From Aliishimia ponticola (GTDB taxonomy: Bacteria > Pseudomonadota > Alphaproteobacteria > Rhodobacterales > Rhodobacteraceae), in NCBI RefSeq assembly GCF_004803475.1, contig NZ_SRKY01000001.1, forward strand, positions 868,001-932,000: 64,000 bases of DNA, given 5' to 3'. A program made the position numbers and the translations under genes. This document shows, piece by piece, positions 26,894-36,236 of this stretch (positions are counted from its first letter, which is position 1; every line of letters starts with the position of its first letter). The notes under the pieces were generated by a model. It was not told the DNA's origin, searched no databases, and was given only the letters and a program-made list of their open reading frames with translations.

Positions 26894-27885
26894 CGAGACA
26901 CGACCGGAATGCAATCCGCGCCTTCTGCCACCAAGGCAGAACAGAAGCGCCGCGCGTCGGCCAGATCGTCAAAGCCCATAGCCCGCAGACGATAGAACTT
27001 GCGCCCGCCAGAGGACGCTTCTTCGATCACACGATCCTTGGCATCCAGCAAATCGCCGAAACGGGCGGTGAACTTGTCCCATTCGGCGCGCGCACGTTCG
27101 CGCGTATCATAGGCCCCAAGCTGGGCCAGACGGGTGCCTGCTGGCAGCGCAGCCGCGTCGATCTCGCGCGGGCCGGTCGGAGCCGCCACGGGCTGCGGCG
27201 CGGTGTTCAGACGCACAGGACGCAATTGAGGACGCAGCGACACCTGGATACCCGGCTGATCGGCCATGGCCAGCACCAGCGCGTTGGCAATGTCGGTCGA
27301 TTGGGTCGCCACAGCCGGGATCACCTTGGCAGCGCCGTCCAGCGGCTCCACCCCATCGGTCAGCGCCGCGACAAGATCATCCATAGACCCGCTTTGCGCA
27401 GCTTCCGTCACGCGGTCCGCTGTGTCATCGGCGACGTCTTCCGCATCCAGCCGTTCCTCGGCCAATTGCTCTGCCACGGCCTGTTGCACGATCGCCACGG
27501 CATCATCATCCAGCGGCACGTCTTCATCGGTCAAATGCACCGGTTGCGGCGCCAGAACCAGACGATCTGCGGGCGCTTCCGCCCCGCCATCCGCGGCCAC
27601 AGCGTTCACGGCAAGACCTTGGTGCTGCGCCAGTTCCCCACCCGGATCCTCGGGGCGCACCCGCATCTCCCCCTGCATGGCGCGTACCACCGGAATGCCG
27701 GTCACGTCCCGCATCATCAGCTTGTAGCCCCAGACGCCGACACCGACGACCAAGGCCACGGACATCACCGCACCTGTCAGATTTGTGATATTATTCAGCG
27801 CGTTACGGCGCACCGGCGCCAACTCACCCTCGGGATACTTGAAAGATTGCGGCGCCTCCGCTGCCACGCGCGTTTCATAAGCCAT
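26890..27885 (-). CDS. SPOR-domain membrane protein
   Basis: 331 residues. One transmembrane helix at ~35-57 (ITNLTGAVMSVALVVGVGVWGYKL), a disordered acidic middle, and a C-terminal SPOR domain (~245-330: 'AGTRLAQLGAYDTRERARAEWDKFTARFGDLL..YRLRAMGFDDLADARRFCSALVAEGADCIPV'). SPOR domains bind denuded peptidoglycan at division sites. Sits between argS and nagZ as in many alphaproteobacteria. Confidence 0.9.
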   Translation of the reverse strand: MAYETRVAAEAPQSFKYPEGELAPVRRNALNNITNLTGAVMSVALVVGVGVWGYKLMMRDVTGIPVVRAMQGEMRVRPEDPGGELAQHQGLAVNAVAADGGAEAPADRLVLAPQPVHLTDEDVPLDDDAVAIVQQAVAEQLAEERLDAEDVADDTADRVTEAAQSGSMDDLVAALTDGVEPLDGAAKVIPAVATQSTDIANALVLAMADQPGIQVSLRPQLRPVRLNTAPQPVAAPTGPREIDAAALPAGTRLAQLGAYDTRERARAEWDKFTARFGDLLDAKDRVIEEASSGGRKFYRLRAMGFDDLADARRFCSALVAEGADCIPVVSR

Positions 27886-27975
27886 ACTCTGCCTCTTCGC
27901 CCGGACGGTCTTGTTGCCGCCATTCGGGTCTCTCGCCGGTTGTTATACTGCTCGGGCCTGCATGGCACGCTTTGG

Positions 27976-29718
27976 TCAGCGCATCTCTTCCGCAGGCTCT
28001 ACGCCCAAGATACCAAGACCGGCAGAAATAACAACGGCGACGGCACGCGCCAGAGCGATTTTTGGCAAGGACGTAGCCGCATCCTCCTGCAGGAAGCGCA
28101 GACCCGGCAAATCGTTGCCCTTATTCCACAACCCGTGGAATTCTCCGGCAAGGTCATAAAGATAGAACGCAACCCGATGCGGCTCATGCGCGTCGGCGGC
28201 GGCTTCGACCAAACGGGGCCATTCGGCCAGTTTACGGATCAAGGCCAGTTCGGACGGATCCTCAAGCCCGGAAAGGTCCTGCGCGGTCAGCACGGCGTCG
28301 GACGCATCCCACCCCTGCTCTGCCGCCTTGCGCAAGACGCTGGCGACACGGGCATTGGCGTATTGCACGTAGAAAACGGGGTTCTCGCGGCTTTGCTCAA
28401 GCACCTTGTCGAAATCGAAATCCAGCGGCGCGTCATTCTTGCGGGTCAGCATGTGGAAGCGCGTCACGCCGGGGCCGACCTCATCCACCACATCGCGCAG
28501 GGTGACAAATGTCCCTGCCCGTTTGGACATCTTGAACGGCTCGCCGTTCTTGAACAGCTTCACCAACTGCGTCAGCTTGATGTCGAGCGGGACCGCCCCC
28601 CCCGACAGCGCAGAGACCGCCGCTTTCATCCGTTTCACATAGCCGCCGTGATCCGCGCCGAACACATCGATCAGCGCATCGAAGCCGCGCTGCACCTTGT
28701 CGTAGTGATAGGCGATATCGGGCGCGAAATAAGTCCAGGACCCATCCGATTTCATCACCGGGCGGTCCACATCGTCCCCATGTTCGGTCGATTTGAACAA
28801 TGTCTGTTCGCGCGGTTCCCAATCTTCGGGCTTTTTGCCCTTGGGCGGCTCCAGCACGCCTTCATAGATCAGGCCCTTGCCGCGCAGATCCTCCAGCGCG
28901 GCTTCGATCTTGCCCGTGCCATAAAGCGACTTTTCCGAATAGAACACGTCCATTTCGACGCCCAGAGCGGCCAGATCATCGCGGATCAGGTCCATCATCG
29001 CTTCGGTGGCGTATTCCCGGATATCGGCCAGCCATTCGGCCTCGGGCTTGCCCACATAGGCATCGCCGACTTTCTCTTTCAGCGCAGCGCCGACCGGGAT
29101 CAGGTAATCGCCGGGATAGGTGCCGTCTTCGAAGGCAACCTCTTGCCCATGGGCTTCGAGATACCGCAGATAGACGGACCGGGCGAGTACATCGACCTGC
29201 GCGCCGCCATCGTTGATGTAGTATTCGCGTGTGACGTCATAACCCGCGAAATCCAGCAGGCTCGCCAGCGCATCGCCAAAGACCGCGCCGCGCGTGTGGC
29301 CCACATGCAGCGGCCCCGTCGGGTTGGCAGAGACATATTCGACGTTGATCTTCTGACCCTGCCCCATGGCAGAGCGTCCGAAATCCGCGCCCGTTTTCAG
29401 AACCCCGGTGACAACGCCCTGCCACAGCGCAGGTGCGAGCAGCAGGTTGAGAAAGCCCGGACCCGCGACCTCGGCACTGGTGATGCGGGCATCGGCGGCC
29501 AGCTTTTCGGCCAGCGCATCGGCAATATCGCGCGGTTTCATCTTGGCAGGCTTGGCCAGAACCATCGCCGCGTTGGTCGCCATATCCCCATGCGCGGCAT
29601 CGCGTGGCGGTTCGACCGTCACGTTGCGCGTATCCAGCCCGGCCGGCAGCGTTCCCGCCGCTTCCAGCGCCGCGAGCGCGTCGATCACCAATACACGAAT
29701 GTCTGCAAACAGGTTCAT
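27976..29718 (-). CDS. argS: arginyl-tRNA synthetase
   Basis: 580 residues from the ATG at 29718, preceded by AAGGAGAG. Class I motifs HVGH ([18 protein letters not shown]) and KMSKR ([13 protein letters not shown]) are present, with an N-terminal additional domain and the C-terminal anticodon-binding helix bundle. It charges tRNA-Arg. Downstream of dgt with a 46-base gap. Confidence 0.96.
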   Translation of the reverse strand: MNLFADIRVLVIDALAALEAAGTLPAGLDTRNVTVEPPRDAAHGDMATNAAMVLAKPAKMKPRDIADALAEKLAADARITSAEVAGPGFLNLLLAPALWQGVVTGVLKTGADFGRSAMGQGQKINVEYVSANPTGPLHVGHTRGAVFGDALASLLDFAGYDVTREYYINDGGAQVDVLARSVYLRYLEAHGQEVAFEDGTYPGDYLIPVGAALKEKVGDAYVGKPEAEWLADIREYATEAMMDLIRDDLAALGVEMDVFYSEKSLYGTGKIEAALEDLRGKGLIYEGVLEPPKGKKPEDWEPREQTLFKSTEHGDDVDRPVMKSDGSWTYFAPDIAYHYDKVQRGFDALIDVFGADHGGYVKRMKAAVSALSGGAVPLDIKLTQLVKLFKNGEPFKMSKRAGTFVTLRDVVDEVGPGVTRFHMLTRKNDAPLDFDFDKVLEQSRENPVFYVQYANARVASVLRKAAEQGWDASDAVLTAQDLSGLEDPSELALIRKLAEWPRLVEAAADAHEPHRVAFYLYDLAGEFHGLWNKGNDLPGLRFLQEDAATSLPKIALARAVAVVISAGLGILGVEPAEEMR

Positions 29719-29764
29719 GGGTCTCTCCTTTGACCTGCGCGGTTTAGCAGGACGGATGCGCGCG

Positions 29765-30940
29765 TCAACGGGGGCTGAAGGTCGAGATGGTCCCAAGTGA
29801 GCCGATCAGCCGCGCATGTTCCTGAATGGCGAAGCGATCCGTCATCCCCGCGATATAGTCGGAAACCAGCCGCGCCAAATCCTGTTCATCGCGCGCCTCT
29901 TCCACATCCTTACGCCATTGCTTGGGCAAATGCTGCGGGTGACTTTGGTAATAGGGGAACAGCTCGTTCATCACCTGTGTCACCTTTTCGCGCACCACCA
30001 CGACCGACGGCGCGCGATACATGCGTTCAAAAAGGAAGGCGCGGATCTTCTTGAGATCCTCGAACACAGGCTGCGAGAACCGGATGACGGATTTGCCCGC
30101 CATCCGCACATCATCGACAGAGGCCGGGTCGATCTCTGCCAGACGCTCTTGCGCCACGGCGATCACATCCTCGACCAACACGCCAAAGAACCGGCGCAGC
30201 GCCTCGTGGCGGCGGCGGTAATAGTTGAGGCCGGGATATTTCGCATCCACCTGCGCAAAGCAGCGATCGAGGATCGGCAATTCCGCCAGTTCGTCGGTGG
30301 AAAACAGTTCCGCCCGCAACCCGTCGTGCAGATCATGGTGGTTATAGGCCACGTCGTCAGCAATCGCGGCCACCTGCGCCTCGGCGCTGGCATGGGTATG
30401 CAGTTCCAGATCGTGGCCCGCGTTATATTCGGCCAGCGCCCATGGCATCGGGTCATCCAGAACCGGACCGTTATGCTTGGCGATGCCTTCCAGCGTTTCC
30501 CATGTCAGGTTGAGCCCGTCGAAATCGGCATAGTGCCGTTCCAGCCGGGTGACGATGCGGATTGCCTGCGCGTTGTGATCGAACCCGCCATAGGGCTGCA
30601 TCAGCGCATGAAGCGCATCCTCGCCCGTGTGACCGAAGGGTGTGTGCCCCAGGTCATGGGCCAGCGCGACGGCTTCGGTCAGTTCTTGGTTCAGCCCAAG
30701 CGATCCCGAAATCGTCCGCGCCACCTGTGCCACTTCGATCGAATGGGTCAGGCGCGTGCGGAAATAATCGCCCTCATGTTCGATGAAGACTTGCGTCTTG
30801 TGTTTCAGCCGCCGAAAGGCGCTGCAATGGATGATCCTGTCGCGGTCGCGCTGAAAACAGGAGCGATGCGCGCTTTCCGGTTCGGAAAAGCGACGCCCTC
30901 GGGCAAGTGCCGGGTCCGAGGCATAGGGGGCCTGTGCCAA
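29765..30940 (-). CDS. dgt: deoxyguanosinetriphosphate triphosphohydrolase-like HD protein
   Basis: 391 residues; the start is a TTG at 30940 (no in-frame ATG/GTG precedes the family's N-terminus). HD-domain metal ligands are visible: '[10 protein letters not shown]', '[16 protein letters not shown]' and '[13 protein letters not shown]'. Hydrolyses dNTPs to nucleosides and tripolyphosphate. First gene of the minus-strand housekeeping run and divergent from erpA. Confidence 0.9.
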   Translation of the reverse strand: MAQAPYASDPALARGRRFSEPESAHRSCFQRDRDRIIHCSAFRRLKHKTQVFIEHEGDYFRTRLTHSIEVAQVARTISGSLGLNQELTEAVALAHDLGHTPFGHTGEDALHALMQPYGGFDHNAQAIRIVTRLERHYADFDGLNLTWETLEGIAKHNGPVLDDPMPWALAEYNAGHDLELHTHASAEAQVAAIADDVAYNHHDLHDGLRAELFSTDELAELPILDRCFAQVDAKYPGLNYYRRRHEALRRFFGVLVEDVIAVAQERLAEIDPASVDDVRMAGKSVIRFSQPVFEDLKKIRAFLFERMYRAPSVVVVREKVTQVMNELFPYYQSHPQHLPKQWRKDVEEARDEQDLARLVSDYIAGMTDRFAIQEHARLIGSLGTISTFSPR

Positions 30941-31023
30941 GTCGTGATCTGCCTTGTTCTTGTACCGTGTCCCACGGCTGTCTATATGTCAGGCGTATCT
31001 GTATGAAAACCAGGTGACGACAG

Positions 31024-31347
31024 ATGAATCTTCCTCCCAATGTGACATCCCGTGCATTTGAACGGCTGGCAGAGATCGGCGCGGCGGCGCAGGGTCAGGC
31101 GCTGCGCGTCGCGGTCGAGGGCGGCGGATGTTCCGGGTTTCAGTACGAAATCGCGCTGGATACGCGCAAGGACGACGATCTTGTGCTGGAAGGCAATGGC
31201 GAAGCGGTGCTGATCGACGAGGTATCATTGCCATTTCTGGCCGGGGCCACGATCGATTTTTCCGAAGAATTGATTGGCGCCCGGTTCGTCATCGACAATC
31301 CGAACGCCACGTCGTCCTGCGGCTGCGGCACATCGTTTTCGATGTAA
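31024..31347 (+). CDS. erpA: A-type iron-sulfur carrier (ErpA/HesB)
   Basis: 107 residues. The three Fe-S-ligand cysteines are present: C36 in GGGCSGFQY and C99/C101 in SSCGCGTSFSM. Carries 4Fe-4S clusters to apoproteins. The erpA-dgt neighbourhood is the usual alphaproteobacterial one; xthA, normally close by, is separated here by the SSAS-repeat cassette. Confidence 0.93.
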   Translation: MNLPPNVTSRAFERLAEIGAAAQGQALRVAVEGGGCSGFQYEIALDTRKDDDLVLEGNGEAVLIDEVSLPFLAGATIDFSEELIGARFVIDNPNATSSCGCGTSFSM

Positions 31348-31358
31348 TCCGCGGATCG

Positions 31359-31405
31359 ATGGGCCGCGTCACGTGCCCATGGTCCAGCCCCGCCTATAGG
31401 GCTGG
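31359..31405. terminator. two hairpins between convergent erpA and the unknown 350-aa gene
   Basis: ATGGGC/GCCCAT (31359-31364 and 31375-31380) and CCAGCCC/GGGCTGG (31384-31390 and 31399-31405). No U-run, so termination is inferred from position only. The second hairpin overlaps the end of the minus-strand coding region. Confidence 0.4.
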
Positions 31406-32446
31406 CGCACTTGTCCGCGCGAACTGACGATAGAACGCATCGAAATGATCGGTGCTGTCCTCGGCGGCGCTGAGAATCTCCAACGATTGCATCCCAAGGC
31501 GCGGCAACATGCGGCCCCGCACCCGCTGCCAATCCCCGGACGCCAATTCCGGCAGCGCCCCGCTGAGGTCGCGCAGCGGCCGCGCGCTTGGCCGTGACAT
31601 ACAGATTTGCGCCCGCCCTTCCGGCATATCCAGCCGGAACGGATCGCGCCCGGCAATCCCCGCCAACCAACCGCACACAAGATAGCTGTGGTAATCGTCA
31701 AAGGGCGCCGGACCGTCGACCGCGATCGCTTGCGCCGCGCCATGTGCGCTCAGCACGGCGGCCTCCCAGGTTGTACTGGGGCGTTCCCCCGCATATCGCA
31801 GCGACACGCAGATTTCCGCGAGCAAGTCATAGTCCTGATCCAGGAAAGCCAGCAGCCCGGCAAAGGTCAGGCTTTGCACCGCGCTCTCACTGATCTGCGG
31901 ATCGCAGCGCCCGTAATCGGACAGGTAAAAGACGATATGGGTCAGCTCATAGGCTGCCTTCTTGTTCGGCACGGCAAAGGTCGCCGTCCGATCGATAAAG
32001 CGATGCAGCCGCCCGGTCAGGTCTGCATCCGGTGCCGAACATCCCCGCCGCGCCAGCAAGCGATGGGCCTCGGCCCGCTGCAAATCCGACAGCTCCGCCT
32101 CTGCCAGCCCTTCCCGCGCGGCCCATTCGCAAATCGCCGCGCCCTTGTCGCCCGCCATCCCCAGCTCTTCGAGGTCCAGACAGATCGACAGCAGGAACCG
32201 GTAATATTGCGGGTATTGCGCGATCCGCTCTGCCATCTGGTCATAGACCGACGCATAGACCGGTAATACATCGTCCGCGTCGGCCCCAGTGGCGACCAGA
32301 ATGTTGAGAAACTCGGCATTCTCCTTCAGCCAGAACACATCCGCCACATCGCGGCGATGATCTGCGAACAAGGCCGCGTGGCCGGCCGGCCGGGACATGC
32401 CCGCCCGGCTAAGCCGATGATCGTTCAACGTGATGACATTCGACAT
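31394..32446 (-). CDS. 350-residue helical protein of unknown function, partner of the SSAS-repeat peptide
   Basis: The ATG at 32446 has an excellent ribosome site (AAGGAGG, ten bases away), 32 bases after the stop of the repeat-peptide gene, so the two are almost certainly co-transcribed. There is no signal peptide or membrane helix. The sequence looks all-helical, with 'DVFWLKENAEFLNIL' near residue 37 and a His/Asp-containing stretch 'AYELTHIVFYLSDYGRCD' near residue 165. The latter resembles the LTHxxFYxTDFG motif I associate with unassigned helical proteins in natural-product clusters. I believe related Rhodobacteraceae proteins are annotated only as a DUF, but cannot verify the number. 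A modifying-enzyme role is inference from context. Confidence 0.8.
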   Translation of the reverse strand: MSNVITLNDHRLSRAGMSRPAGHAALFADHRRDVADVFWLKENAEFLNILVATGADADDVLPVYASVYDQMAERIAQYPQYYRFLLSICLDLEELGMAGDKGAAICEWAAREGLAEAELSDLQRAEAHRLLARRGCSAPDADLTGRLHRFIDRTATFAVPNKKAAYELTHIVFYLSDYGRCDPQISESAVQSLTFAGLLAFLDQDYDLLAEICVSLRYAGERPSTTWEAAVLSAHGAAQAIAVDGPAPFDDYHSYLVCGWLAGIAGRDPFRLDMPEGRAQICMSRPSARPLRDLSGALPELASGDWQRVRGRMLPRLGMQSLEILSAAEDSTDHFDAFYRQFARTSAPAL

Positions 32447-32478
32447 CTACGGTCCTCCTCCTTGGAAGACGCGCCCGA

Positions 32479-32886
32479 TCAGGACGCTGAGGAGAAAAGA
32501 CCCGTCACGGCGCCTTCGCCAAGCTCGGTCGTCATTTCCGGCGAAGAGGCCGAAGAGAACGCGCCCGTTGCCGCGCCATCACGGATTTCGCCCTGCGCCG
32601 GGGCGGAGGCGGAGGAGAACATCTCGACCAGATCGCCGCCATCGATGCGGGTTGCCGCGGGGCTGGAGGCCGAGGAAAACATCTGCGTGCCTTCGCCCGC
32701 CAGGCTGTCTGCCGATGCGGCCGGGGTGGAGGCCGACGAGTACATTTCCACACAGGCACCTGTGTCCATGGACGCGCTGGTCGGCATCGAGGCGGAGGAG
32801 AACATTTCAACGCCTTCACCGGTCTCCAGATCAAATGCAGTTTCAGTAGAGTGCTGGTTCTCAACGATTTTTTGAACAGCGGTCAT
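32479..32886 (-). CDS. SSAS tandem-repeat protein (possible multi-core precursor peptide)
   Basis: 135 residues from the ATG at 32886 (AGGAAAGG nine bases upstream; another ATG at 32895 is closer to that site). Residues 1-27 are a leader-like segment ending in ETGEGVE. Residues 28-135 are six copies of a 20-21-residue unit starting [M/A/L][F/Y]SSASxP: copies at 28-47, 48-68, 69-88, 89-108, 109-129 and a final 6-residue copy (LFSSAS) that ends exactly at the stop. The [F/Y]SSAS core is invariant apart from one F-to-Y change, while the rest varies, with a Gly and acidic residues near each unit's end. No signal peptide. The single Cys (C45) is in copy 1. It resembles multi-core RiPP precursors, but a structural or surface protein is also possible. 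Confidence 0.8.
   Translation of the reverse strand: MTAVQKIVENQHSTETAFDLETGEGVEMFSSASMPTSASMDTGACVEMYSSASTPAASADSLAGEGTQMFSSASSPAATRIDGGDLVEMFSSASAPAQGEIRDGAATGAFSSASSPEMTTELGEGAVTGLFSSAS
32482..32805 (-). repeat. six in-frame 60-63-bp repeats encoding [F/Y]SSAS units
   Basis: Five full units of 60 or 63 bases plus a truncated sixth. At DNA level the conserved part is the ~18 bases coding for the core (ATGTTCTCCTCCGCCTC in minus orientation, with third-position changes). Variation is mostly outside it, pointing to selection on the peptide rather than recent duplication. Confidence 0.85.
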
Positions 32887-33210
32887 AGCGAACATCCTTT
32901 CCTGTGGGTTGAGTTCCCCATGACGCTGCACCCGCTTAACGAGAGTTTGTGAGTCCTTTTTTACTAACGAAAAGTTAACCCGGCCTGTTATCCACATGAG
33001 CCAAAAACGCCATCTAAACCCCTGCAATTGATAAAAATTTTCCGCAACCCCTGCGGGAAAAAGTTATCCCCAATACGCAGACGGATGGACTCCACAACCA
33101 TGAGGCGAGTTCGTTACCAAGGCGTTAATCGCTTGCCCCGTTTCGGGCCTGCATTTACCCATTCAGAATCGCCCGTCCGGGTCGATCTACCAGATATGGG
33201 GAGCCAGAAA
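32887..33210. other. divergent regulatory region between the SSAS-repeat gene and xthA
   Basis: About 320 A/T-richer bases with no gene. Contains an exact DnaA box TTATCCACA (32988-32996), a one-mismatch copy TTATCCCCA (33064-33072), and, on the minus strand toward the repeat gene, TTAA-N7-TTAG, one base from the CtrA consensus TTAA-N7-TTAA, within ~100 bases of the start codon. All are pattern matches only. Confidence 0.45.
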
Positions 33211-33993
33211 TTGCGAATCGCCACGTTCAACATCAATGGAATCAAGGCGCGTGTTCAGGCGCTGACGGACTGGCTGGAAGCCGCCGCGCCCGATGTCGCG
33301 ATTCTGCAAGAGATCAAATCCGTGGACGAAGGGTTCCCGCGCAGCCAGTTCGAGGACATGGGCTATGTGGTCGAAACCCACGGGCAGAAAAGTTTCAACG
33401 GGGTCGCGATCCTGTCGAAGCACCCGCTGGAGGATGTCACGCGCGGCCTGCCCGGTGATGAAAGCGACGAACAGGCCCGCTATATCGAAGCGACCGTGAT
33501 CGGGGACGCGCACGCGATCCGGCTGTGCGGGCTGTACCTGCCAAATGGCAATCCGGTGCCCGGCCCCAAATATGACTACAAGCTGGCGTGGATGGCCCGG
33601 CTTGAGGCGCGCGCGCGCCAATTGCTGGCCGAAGAAACGCCGTTCCTGATGGCGGGCGATTACAACATCATCCCACAAGACGAGGACGCGCGCCGCCCCG
33701 AGGCCTGGCGCGAGGATGCGCTGGCGCGCCCCGAAAGCCGCGCTGCCTTCCGCCGGATCGTCAATCTTGGTCTGACGGATGCTTTCCGCGCCCGTGTCTC
33801 AGGGCCGGAGCATTATTCGTTCTGGGATTATCAGGCGGGGGCGTGGAACCGGGATGACGGCATTCGCATCGACCATGTTCTGCTCTGTCCCTATGCGGCC
33901 GATTGGTTGACCGATGTGGGGATCGACAAGGACGTGCGCGCGGGCGAAAAGCCGTCGGATCACGTCCCTGTCTGGGTTGATTTGGCGCTTTAG
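33211..33993 (+). CDS. xthA: exodeoxyribonuclease III
   Basis: 260 residues if started at TTG 33211, which has GGGGAG seven bases upstream and gives the family's usual N-terminus (RIATFNINGIKAR). An in-frame ATG at 33196 adds five residues but has no ribosome site. Motifs: LQEIK (Mg ligand Glu), GLYLPNGNP, GDYNIIP and the C-terminal SDHVPVW. AP endonuclease/3'-5' exonuclease for DNA repair. Confidence 0.92.
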   Translation: MRIATFNINGIKARVQALTDWLEAAAPDVAILQEIKSVDEGFPRSQFEDMGYVVETHGQKSFNGVAILSKHPLEDVTRGLPGDESDEQARYIEATVIGDAHAIRLCGLYLPNGNPVPGPKYDYKLAWMARLEARARQLLAEETPFLMAGDYNIIPQDEDARRPEAWREDALARPESRAAFRRIVNLGLTDAFRARVSGPEHYSFWDYQAGAWNRDDGIRIDHVLLCPYAADWLTDVGIDKDVRAGEKPSDHVPVWVDLAL

Positions 33994-33994
33994 A

Positions 33995-34576
33995 TCAGCG
34001 CGTCAGGGCCTTGTAGCCGCCCGAAATCACCAACGCGGCGATCACGGCTTTGACAAGGTCGCCGATCAGGAAGGGGGCCATGAAGCCGCCCCAGACCGAC
34101 GCAGCGGACAGACCGACCCAGCCGCCTTCAAGGCCCATCGCACCAGCAACGGCCATCGGCCACGCAACGCCAGGGATATAAAGAACGGCAGAGGCGATCA
34201 CACCTGCCAGCGCCGCCAGCCCAAAAGACCGAGCCCAGCCGCGATCTGCGAAAAAGCCCGCGATCCATGCCAGCGCAACAAAGCCGATCAGGAAGCCCCC
34301 GGTCGGGCCGAAGAAGGCCGCGCCGTTTCCGGCATTGGCGAAAACGGGCAGACCCATGGCGCCTTCCGCCAGATAGGCCAGAACCGTGACCGCGCCCATG
34401 CGTGCGCCGAAGCTCAGCCCGACCAGCAGGATCGCCAGCGTCTGCAACGTCATCGGCACCGGATACATCGGAACGCTGATCTGCGCGCAGATCGCAATGA
34501 AAAGAGAACCGCCAAGCACCATCATGGCTTTCTTGGCGAGGCTTTGCGTACCGAACGCAGTCTGTGCGAGCGTCAT
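33995..34576 (-). CDS. bioY: biotin transporter BioY
   Basis: 193 residues, about six membrane helices. Family pattern 'AICAQISVPMYPVPMTLQTLAILLVGLSFGARMGAVTVLAYLAEGAMGLPVFA' and 'GPTGGFLIGF' is clear. S-component that takes up biotin, alone or with an ECF module; no ECF genes nearby. I looked for a BioR-type site upstream and found none. Confidence 0.93.
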   Translation of the reverse strand: MTLAQTAFGTQSLAKKAMMVLGGSLFIAICAQISVPMYPVPMTLQTLAILLVGLSFGARMGAVTVLAYLAEGAMGLPVFANAGNGAAFFGPTGGFLIGFVALAWIAGFFADRGWARSFGLAALAGVIASAVLYIPGVAWPMAVAGAMGLEGGWVGLSAASVWGGFMAPFLIGDLVKAVIAALVISGGYKALTR

Positions 34577-34690
34577 GTCGTCGTGATCTCCCTATAGAGT
34601 TAACCTTGGTTCGCGCATTTGCCGCGTTGCCGCAAAGACTGTCAAGCCGCCCCCCTTGCTCTCGCCGCGTCAAACTGCCAAAGCGCAGCC

Positions 34691-35347
34691 ATGGCACAGA
34701 CAGATCAAAAACTGGCGCTGGTCACCGGCGCGTCTCGCGGGCTTGGCGCGGCTTTGGCAGAAGCGCTGGCTCCCCAGTATCACATCGTCGCCGTGGCGCG
34801 CACGGTGGGCGGGCTCGAAGAGCTTGACGATCGTATCAAGGCAAAAGGCGGCGCGGCGACGCTGGCGCCGATGGATATCACCGACAAGAACGCAATGGCG
34901 ACCTTGTGCCGGGGAATCCATGACCGTTGGGGCAAAGTTGATATGTGGTTGCACAGTGCAATCCATGCCGCCCCGCTGACACCGACCAGTATGCTCGAAG
35001 GCAAGGATTTCGACAAATCCGTTGCGGTCAACCTGACAGCCACCGCCACCTTGATCACCTATGTCGCGCCGCTGCTTGGCGATCAGGGACAGGCCGTTTT
35101 CTTCCATGACGACCGGGCCGGGCAGAAATTCTTCGGCAGTTACGGCGCCACCAAGGAAGCGCAACTTGCCCTGGCCCGCAGCTGGCAGGCGGAGACCGTC
35201 AAAACCGGCCCCAAGGTGCATATCCTGCAAACCCCGCCCTTGGCGACCGCCCTGCGCGCACGCTTCTTCCCCGGCGAAGACCGCGCGCCGCTCAGTGCGC
35301 CGCACAGCGCCGCCGCAACCCTTCTGAGCGAGCTTGATCTAGGCTAA
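34691..35347 (+). CDS. SDR-fold protein with a missing catalytic serine
   Basis: 218 residues. TGASRGLG cofactor motif (residues 12-19) and YxxxK (Y151, K155) are present. The position of the catalytic serine, 13 residues before the Tyr, lies in 'VFFHDDRAG' and has no Ser, and the usual NNAG is replaced by LHSAIHA. It may be an inactive or altered-chemistry SDR. It lies between bioY and surE with no clear operon. Confidence 0.75.
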   Translation: MAQTDQKLALVTGASRGLGAALAEALAPQYHIVAVARTVGGLEELDDRIKAKGGAATLAPMDITDKNAMATLCRGIHDRWGKVDMWLHSAIHAAPLTPTSMLEGKDFDKSVAVNLTATATLITYVAPLLGDQGQAVFFHDDRAGQKFFGSYGATKEAQLALARSWQAETVKTGPKVHILQTPPLATALRARFFPGEDRAPLSAPHSAAATLLSELDLG

Positions 35348-35453
35348 GGCGCTTTTCCGGGGCAAGAATTGCCTTTCGGGCATATGCCACCGCTTGCCCG
35401 CCCGCACGCTCCGACCTATCAAGGCGCAGGAACAGCGCCGGGGACCCCATATC

Positions 35454-36236
35454 ATGCGAATACTCATCACGAATGACGATGGCATCAACGCACCGGGGCT
35501 AGAAACGCTGCACGCGATCGCAATGGAAATCGCAGGCCCGCAAGGCGAGGTCTGGACAGTTGCCCCCGCGTTCGAACAATCGGGCGTGGCCCATTGCATC
35601 AATTACACCAAGCCCACGATGATCTCGGAACTGGGCGAACGGCGCTTCGCCGCCGAAGGCAGCCCTGCCGATTGCGTTCTGGCAGGCATCAACGATTTGA
35701 TGCCGCACCGGCCGGACCTTGTGCTGTCCGGTATCAACCGCGGGAACAACTCGGCTGAAAACACGCTCTATTCCGGGACGCTGGGCGGCGCGATGGAAGG
35801 GGCCTTGCAGGGTGTTCCCGCCATTGGCCTGTCGCAATATTACGGCCCCGAAAACCGGGATGAGGACGATCCGTTCGAAGCCTCTGCCAAACATGGCACG
35901 GCCGTTATCCGCGCAATCCTTGACGCCGGGTTTGAGGAAGACACCCCCTACCCGCTGTTCTACAACGTGAATTTCCCGCCCGTGCCTGCCGCCGACGTCA
36001 AAGGCATCAAGGCCGCACCGCAGGGCCGTCGCCCCGGCGTGCATTTCGGCGCAGAACGGTTCACCTCGCCCAGTGGACGCCACTACCTGTGGATCAAGGG
36101 CGGCGACCAGCGCGTGCGCACCGCGCCCGAGGCCGACGCGGCGCTGAATCTCGACGGGTTCATCAGCGTGACCCCGATGCGCGCCGACCTGACCGCCCAT
36201 GACGCGCTCGCCAAGCTGGAGGCCGTCTTGCGATGA
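35454..36236 (+). CDS. surE: 5'/3'-nucleotidase SurE
   Basis: 260 residues from the ATG at 35454. Starts [19 protein letters not shown] with the metal-binding DD; '[24 protein letters not shown]' is the SurE signature. Hydrolyses nucleoside monophosphates and short polyphosphate in stationary-phase survival. Overlaps pcm by four bases (ATGA). Confidence 0.95.
   Translation: MRILITNDDGINAPGLETLHAIAMEIAGPQGEVWTVAPAFEQSGVAHCINYTKPTMISELGERRFAAEGSPADCVLAGINDLMPHRPDLVLSGINRGNNSAENTLYSGTLGGAMEGALQGVPAIGLSQYYGPENRDEDDPFEASAKHGTAVIRAILDAGFEEDTPYPLFYNVNFPPVPAADVKGIKAAPQGRRPGVHFGAERFTSPSGRHYLWIKGGDQRVRTAPEADAALNLDGFISVTPMRADLTAHDALAKLEAVLR

Noticed and set aside
27226-29733. 835-codon frame opposite argS and the SPOR gene
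   Set aside because: Mirrors codon bias of the real genes on the minus strand; composition (His/Arg/Gln-rich) is typical of antisense frames.
34577-34690. BioR operator upstream of bioY
   Set aside because: The sequence TTAACTCTATAG is not the TTATMKATAA palindrome.
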